The position numbers and the translations under genes are program-made. 64,000 bases of DNA from NCBI GenBank assembly GCA_021613375.1, contig CM038702.1, positions 27,449,349 to 27,513,348 on the forward strand, written 5' to 3'. Below the pieces are notes generated by a model, which was not told the DNA's origin, did no database searches, and saw only the letters and a program-made list of their open reading frames with translations. Origin of the DNA: Megaleporinus macrocephalus (Eukaryota > Chordata > Actinopteri > Characiformes > Anostomidae). Position 1 is the stretch's first letter; each line of letters starts with the position of its first letter. This document shows positions 60,487-64,000 of this stretch, in pieces.

Positions 60487-61085
60487 ACTTCATTAGCTAC
60501 ACCACCTAAATTTACATTGACTGGCCATTTTATCAGCTCCACTTACCATACAGGAGCACTTCATACTTCTACAATTATAGACTGCATACTTTGGTATGTG
60601 AAGTGTTCTTTAAAGACCAGGACCCTCAGCACCAGCCTCCATTCACAACAGTTTCCAATCACTGTCTACTCCATTAGACACTCCTATCTTGTTGGTCCAC
60701 CATGTGTATGTAAAATCTGAGACAATAGCTCATTTGTTGCTGCACAGTTTGTGTGGGTCATTCTTCAGGCCTTCATCAGTGGTTACAGGACACTGCCCAA
60801 AGGACACTGTTTGCTGGATGTTGTGGGATGGAGGACTATTCTCAGTCCAGCCGTGATACTGAGGTGTTTAAAAAATTGCTGATCCACTCATACCAGCACA
60901 ACACACACTAACATACTGCCACCACTTTACTGAGAATGTTCTACCACCCAAATATAGCTGCTGTGTGGTGGTACTGTGAGGTACTGTAAATTAGATGGAC
61001 TACAGTCTGCAAGTGCATTTATATGGTAAGTGGAGCTGATAAAATGGACACAGGGTGTGGATACAAGGAGGTGTAGTTAATGAAG
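60487..61085. mobile_element. foldback element, fullest of three copies
   Basis: The left end (CTTCATTAGCTACACCACCT ... CATTTTATCAGCTCCACTTA) is the inverted form of the right end (TAAGTGGAGCTGATAAAATG ... AGGTGTAGTTAATGAAG), about 65 bp with moderate divergence. Between them is CTCAGTCCAGCCGTGATACT, CCACTCATACCAGCACAACA and AGATGGACTACAGTCTGC, shared with 18830-19170 and 19836-20020. There is no ORF, so it is non-autonomous. Confidence 0.85.
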
Positions 61086-61429
61086 GGTTGGTCTCTGTCC
61101 ATTGTGTTCAGCTGCCCTCATGTAAAAAGCAGTCTGGACTGAAACACTCCTTATAACACTAAATGAGATTGATGTGAAAGTAATATTTTTGTGACATTCT
61201 ATTTGCTCACATTATTATGGTTATAAATATAATAGAAATTTTACTGTGATGAAATTGGCAAAGACAGTGTTCGAAAGAATGGCTGATAAAAGCAAAAGAA
61301 AGAATGACCTTACTGAAAAATACCTTCTCTCATTTACTGGAAAAGAGCTAGTGTGACATCATTCAGGCTAGAGAAGGTGAGGACAACCAAGTTGCAGTTA
61401 TGCAGTACCTTAATACTGACACCCAGACT

Positions 61430-61870
61430 GCCCAATCCGATTTTTAGGGATAGTCAGAGTGGCTATTCAAATGTCAAGGGTAGCCAGAGTGATGACCAGG
61501 TCAGTGGTGTCACCTCAGCTACTCTTCTGGGTTTCCATTTAATGGTGTGACTGTGTGTGAGGGAGACTTAAGTAGTGGCACTGGCCACAAATAAAACTGC
61601 AGAGAAAATTGTATAGACAGTATGACCAGGGGTCATTCAGATTTCAGAAGTTGGCAGGGTGGCCAGTCAGATCTGAGGTTAGGGTTAAGGTTAACCATGG
61701 TGACCAATCAGATTAACCAAGGTGGCCAATCAGATTTCAGGAGTAATCAGGGTGGCCAATCAGTGCCACCTCAGCCTATCCTCTGGGTTTCCATCTAATT
61801 GTGTGATTGTGTTTGGGGGAGACCTAGCTAAGCGGTGTGATTGGCCACAACTGAAACTGAAGCAAAATCA
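61430..61870 (+). repeat. ~256-bp tandem duplication with inner ~30-bp repeats
   Basis: CACCTCAGC...TCTGGGTTTCCAT.TAAT.GTGTGA...GGGAGAC...GGCCACAA at 61511-61595 recurs at 61767-61850 with drift. Between them GGTGGCCAATCAGATTTCAG and similar words repeat three to four times. The left copy also has degenerate versions of these words (61440-61500). Confidence 0.8.
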
Positions 61871-62166
61871 AAGGAATTCAATATCAACAATCAAAAGTTA
61901 GAAACAGTCTTGGCTGAGTTTTCTTATTATTCGTGTCCGTCTTAGTATATGAGCTTCCATTACAGGTTAGACCTAAAGAAGCAAACTTCAGACACTAGGC
62001 ATGTCTTGGCAGATCAACTACATTTGGAGTAACTGGGGAAAAATTTGTAAATGAGATTTTTCTTTGAACTATCACTTTTAAAAAATTGACTGCTGCTTAC
62101 AACTCGCCTCTTTGCTGCTGCTGCTGCTTCTGCTGATTTTCAGAGCTCAATGGAACTCTAAAGCTA

Positions 62167-62183
62167 GAGAGAGAGAGAGAGAG

Positions 62184-62230
<47 letters not shown>
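62167..62230. repeat. compound (GA)n(GT)n microsatellite
   Basis: GA run directly followed by a GT run. Confidence 0.95.
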
Positions 62231-62231
<1 letters not shown>

Positions 62232-62389
62232 CTCTGAGAGTCTCTCAGCCGAGACAGACCTGTTGGAAAAGAGAGAGAGTGGAGGCGAGCTAGTGAGGAA
62301 GTGTTTGCTTTAAGCTCAGAGATTTGTATTTAGATGGTGGTTTGCTGTGGTGATGAAGCTGCTGTGGAGAACGTGGTGGAGGAGCTCAG
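62231..62389 (+). other. possible first exon with splice donor
   Basis: Purine-rich, moderately GC-rich unique sequence carries an ATG at 62334 and 18 further codons (MVVCCGDEAAVENVVEELR reading). CAG/GTGATT at 62387-62395 could be a splice donor, and the frame ends in TGA directly at that GT. No downstream exon is visible in the window and I recognise no protein. The -3 base of the start is T, a weak context. Chance occurrence is quite possible. Confidence 0.15.
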
Positions 62390-62395
62390 GTGATT

Positions 62396-62789
62396 TTGGG
62401 CAGAAATTGTCACTCTGCTGAGCAGGTTGGAGAAACTTTGGGTTGGGATTTGTCAAGTGTTATGTGAGCACTGGATTTAATATGCTGAATTTAAAAGCGC
62501 CTCAAACTGTAGTGTCAGAATCTTGTCATCCAGCAGCTGTGCAACTCCAGAAACAGTCAGCTATTTTTATTTTGCTCATGTATTTTTGCTGGTTTTCTAC
62601 AAGAGGCAACTGCAAGTGCACTGGTATAGGAGTACTGGGCTGACTTTTCCAGGTGCAGGTACTGAGAACACTGAGATCATTATTTGGGTATACAAGCCAG
62701 CAAGTTAACTAAATGCTGACATCTTGATAATAGGCTGTAACGAGTAAAGTGCAAGCCCACTATGTATCTAACCATTACGCATATCGTCG
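62396..62789. other. non-coding sequence, no gene seen
   Basis: Nothing recognised. Confidence 0.4.
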
Positions 62790-63025
62790 CTATCCAATGA
62801 AAAACATGTATCTCTGACTATTTTTTGTCGATTTTGAGTTTTCTACTTTATTTAAACATCATTTACACTGTGTGTCAATTTCATTATGAATGGACCAAAA
62901 GAAATGCTCCAAAACAGCTTGGAAACAATTCTGGTTCCATTGACTTACATTAAAAGTGAAGTATGTTTTTGGTCTCCTGTAAAGATGCAATTTTGGAGGA
63001 ACTACTTTTGTTTATTGGACAGCAA
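62790..63025. mobile_element. fish dispersed repeat, class unassigned
   Basis: TTTCATTATGAATGGACCAA, AAGAAATGCTCCAAAACAGC, TTCTGGTTCCATTGACTTAC and TCTCCTGTAAAGATGCAATT form a motif order I know from fish genomes. A decayed relative lies at 28550-28670. Confidence 0.55.
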
Positions 63026-63039
63026 CGATATATGAGCTT

Positions 63040-64000
63040 GTTTGACGTCCCATTCCAAAACCATGGGCCCCCGACCTTTGCGTCTATAACAGCCTCCACT
63101 AATCTGGGAAGGTTTTCCACGAGATTTTGAAGTGTATCCATGAGAATTCGGTTGAAGAAGCCGGGGAGGTCAGGCGATGATTTTAGATGAGAAGTCTTCA
63201 TTCCAGTTCCTCCTGGTGTCCACACCAAAGTCGCCTATATGGGCCTCTTATTGTGCAAGGGGGTCATGCCCAGCCATGCTGGAGCAGAAAAGGGTCTTCC
63301 TTAAACTGTGACCACAATGTTGGAAACATAAATGTTGTTATCAAATGTTGTTATATGCTGTAGCATTTACATTACTCTTTACTAAAGCAGAGGGGCTGAG
63401 CCACAACCCCTGAAACAGCCTGAGATCATTTTCCCGCCTCCTGGCATACGTCAAACCTAGATTCATTCATCAGACTGCCAGAAGGTGAAGTGTGATTCAT
63501 TACTCAAGAGAACATGTTTCTACTGCTCCGGAGTCCAGTAAGCGGCATGCTTTACAGCACTCTAGCTGATGACTGCCATTAAGCATAGTGATCTTAGGCT
63601 TATGTGCAGCAGCTCAGACATAGAAGACCATTTCATAAAGCTCCCAACACACAGCTCTGGTACTGATGATGCTTCTAAAAGCAGCTTGGAGCTCTGTAGT
63701 GAGTAATGCAACAGAGGATGCTCTGTGAGTTTGCAGGGTCTGATGCTTTGTTCATAGGAGCTGTTCGGTGCTCCTACATGCTGTCATCGACACTTACAGT
63801 TAATGAGGGCAGACCTAGCAGGGCAGAACTTTTACAAACCAACTTCTAACAGGTTCTAGATGACAGTGCTAAGTTTAAAGTCACTGATCTCTTCAGCATG
63901 ACTCATTCTTCTGCTAGTGTTCATCTGTGGAGACTGTGTGACTGTGTGAATGCCTCATCATTACACAACAGTGTTAAGTAGCAACTTTGTCAGTCAGAGC
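63040..64000 (-). pseudogene. Tc1/mariner-like transposon relic, runs off window end
   Basis: On the minus strand, 63228 down to 62950 gives a frame with DTLQNLVENLPRLVEAVIDA, the C-terminal helix of a common fish Tc1-like transposase. Farther right, 63390-63560 matches the antisense WGCF-to-first-aspartate region (the TGATTCATTACTCAAGAGAA phrase). Bases 63600-63960 match the DNA-binding half. The catalytic segment between about 63250 and 63390 is reduced, and stops break the rest. The 5' end lies beyond base 64000. Confidence 0.85.

Noticed and set aside
61675..61700. Telomere-like GGTTAGGGTTAAGG
   Set aside because: Fewer than three units and part of a local tandem repeat; likewise GGGTTAGGGTTAG near 56178.
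62108..62137. CTG/CAG trinucleotide run as a polyglutamine exon
   Set aside because: Only about six interrupted triplets with no open frame of useful length.

Overview
The window reads as non-coding DNA from a vertebrate nuclear genome, most likely a teleost and probably an otophysan (characin or catfish-like). The reasons are AT-rich sequence with long dinucleotide arrays, no bacterial-type gene packing, many decayed Tc1/mariner copies of kinds typical of fish, and several dispersed repeats I recognise from fish genomes. No host protein-coding gene can be supported. One short segment near 62.3 kb could be a first exon, at low confidence. Family names for decayed repeats come from remembered resemblance and translated motifs, not from a search.

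The one substantial coding unit is a nearly complete Ty3/gypsy-type LTR retrotransposon at 51,060-55,957, flanked by a 5-bp target duplication (AAAGG). It has two 215-bp LTRs that differ at 4 positions, a primer binding site matching the 3' end of tRNA-Ser(GCT) over 14 bases, a gag-protease ORF, and a reverse transcriptase-RNase H-integrase ORF with all expected catalytic residues visible. The two ORFs are offset by -1 between protease and RT with no evident slippery site, so this copy is probably disabled by a single small indel. There is no env.

The rest is a graveyard of DNA transposons and tandem arrays. About a dozen Tc1/mariner-like remnants, in both orientations and from several families, lie at 4.6, 7.6-8.6 (two side by side), 11.9, 21.5, 24.6, 25.8, 27.2, 33.2, 42.5, 56.7 and 63.0 kb. 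Other dispersed repeats include an hAT-like end (8.9 kb), a widespread fish repeat (12.8-13.8 kb), an otophysan-type foldback element in three copies (18.8, 19.8, 60.5 kb), two copies of a LINE-like 3' tail (17.5, 50.1 kb), an ATCC-headed repeat with target duplications (31.4 kb) and a tRNA-SINE scrap (32.8 kb).

Tandem arrays come in three grades. There are young microsatellites, one clean 33-bp minisatellite (27.25-27.90 kb) that appears to have grown out of a Tc1 end, and a series of old degenerate arrays (0.5, 4.4-5.0, 20.5, 25.5, 37.4, 44.9, 48.4-49.2, 59.05-59.31 kb) visible only as a fuzzy rhythm. The parts of 34-48 kb outside these repeats are comparatively repeat-poor and could hold cis-regulatory DNA. 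A pair of RFX X-box-like motifs at 44.35-44.39 kb is the most concrete hint.
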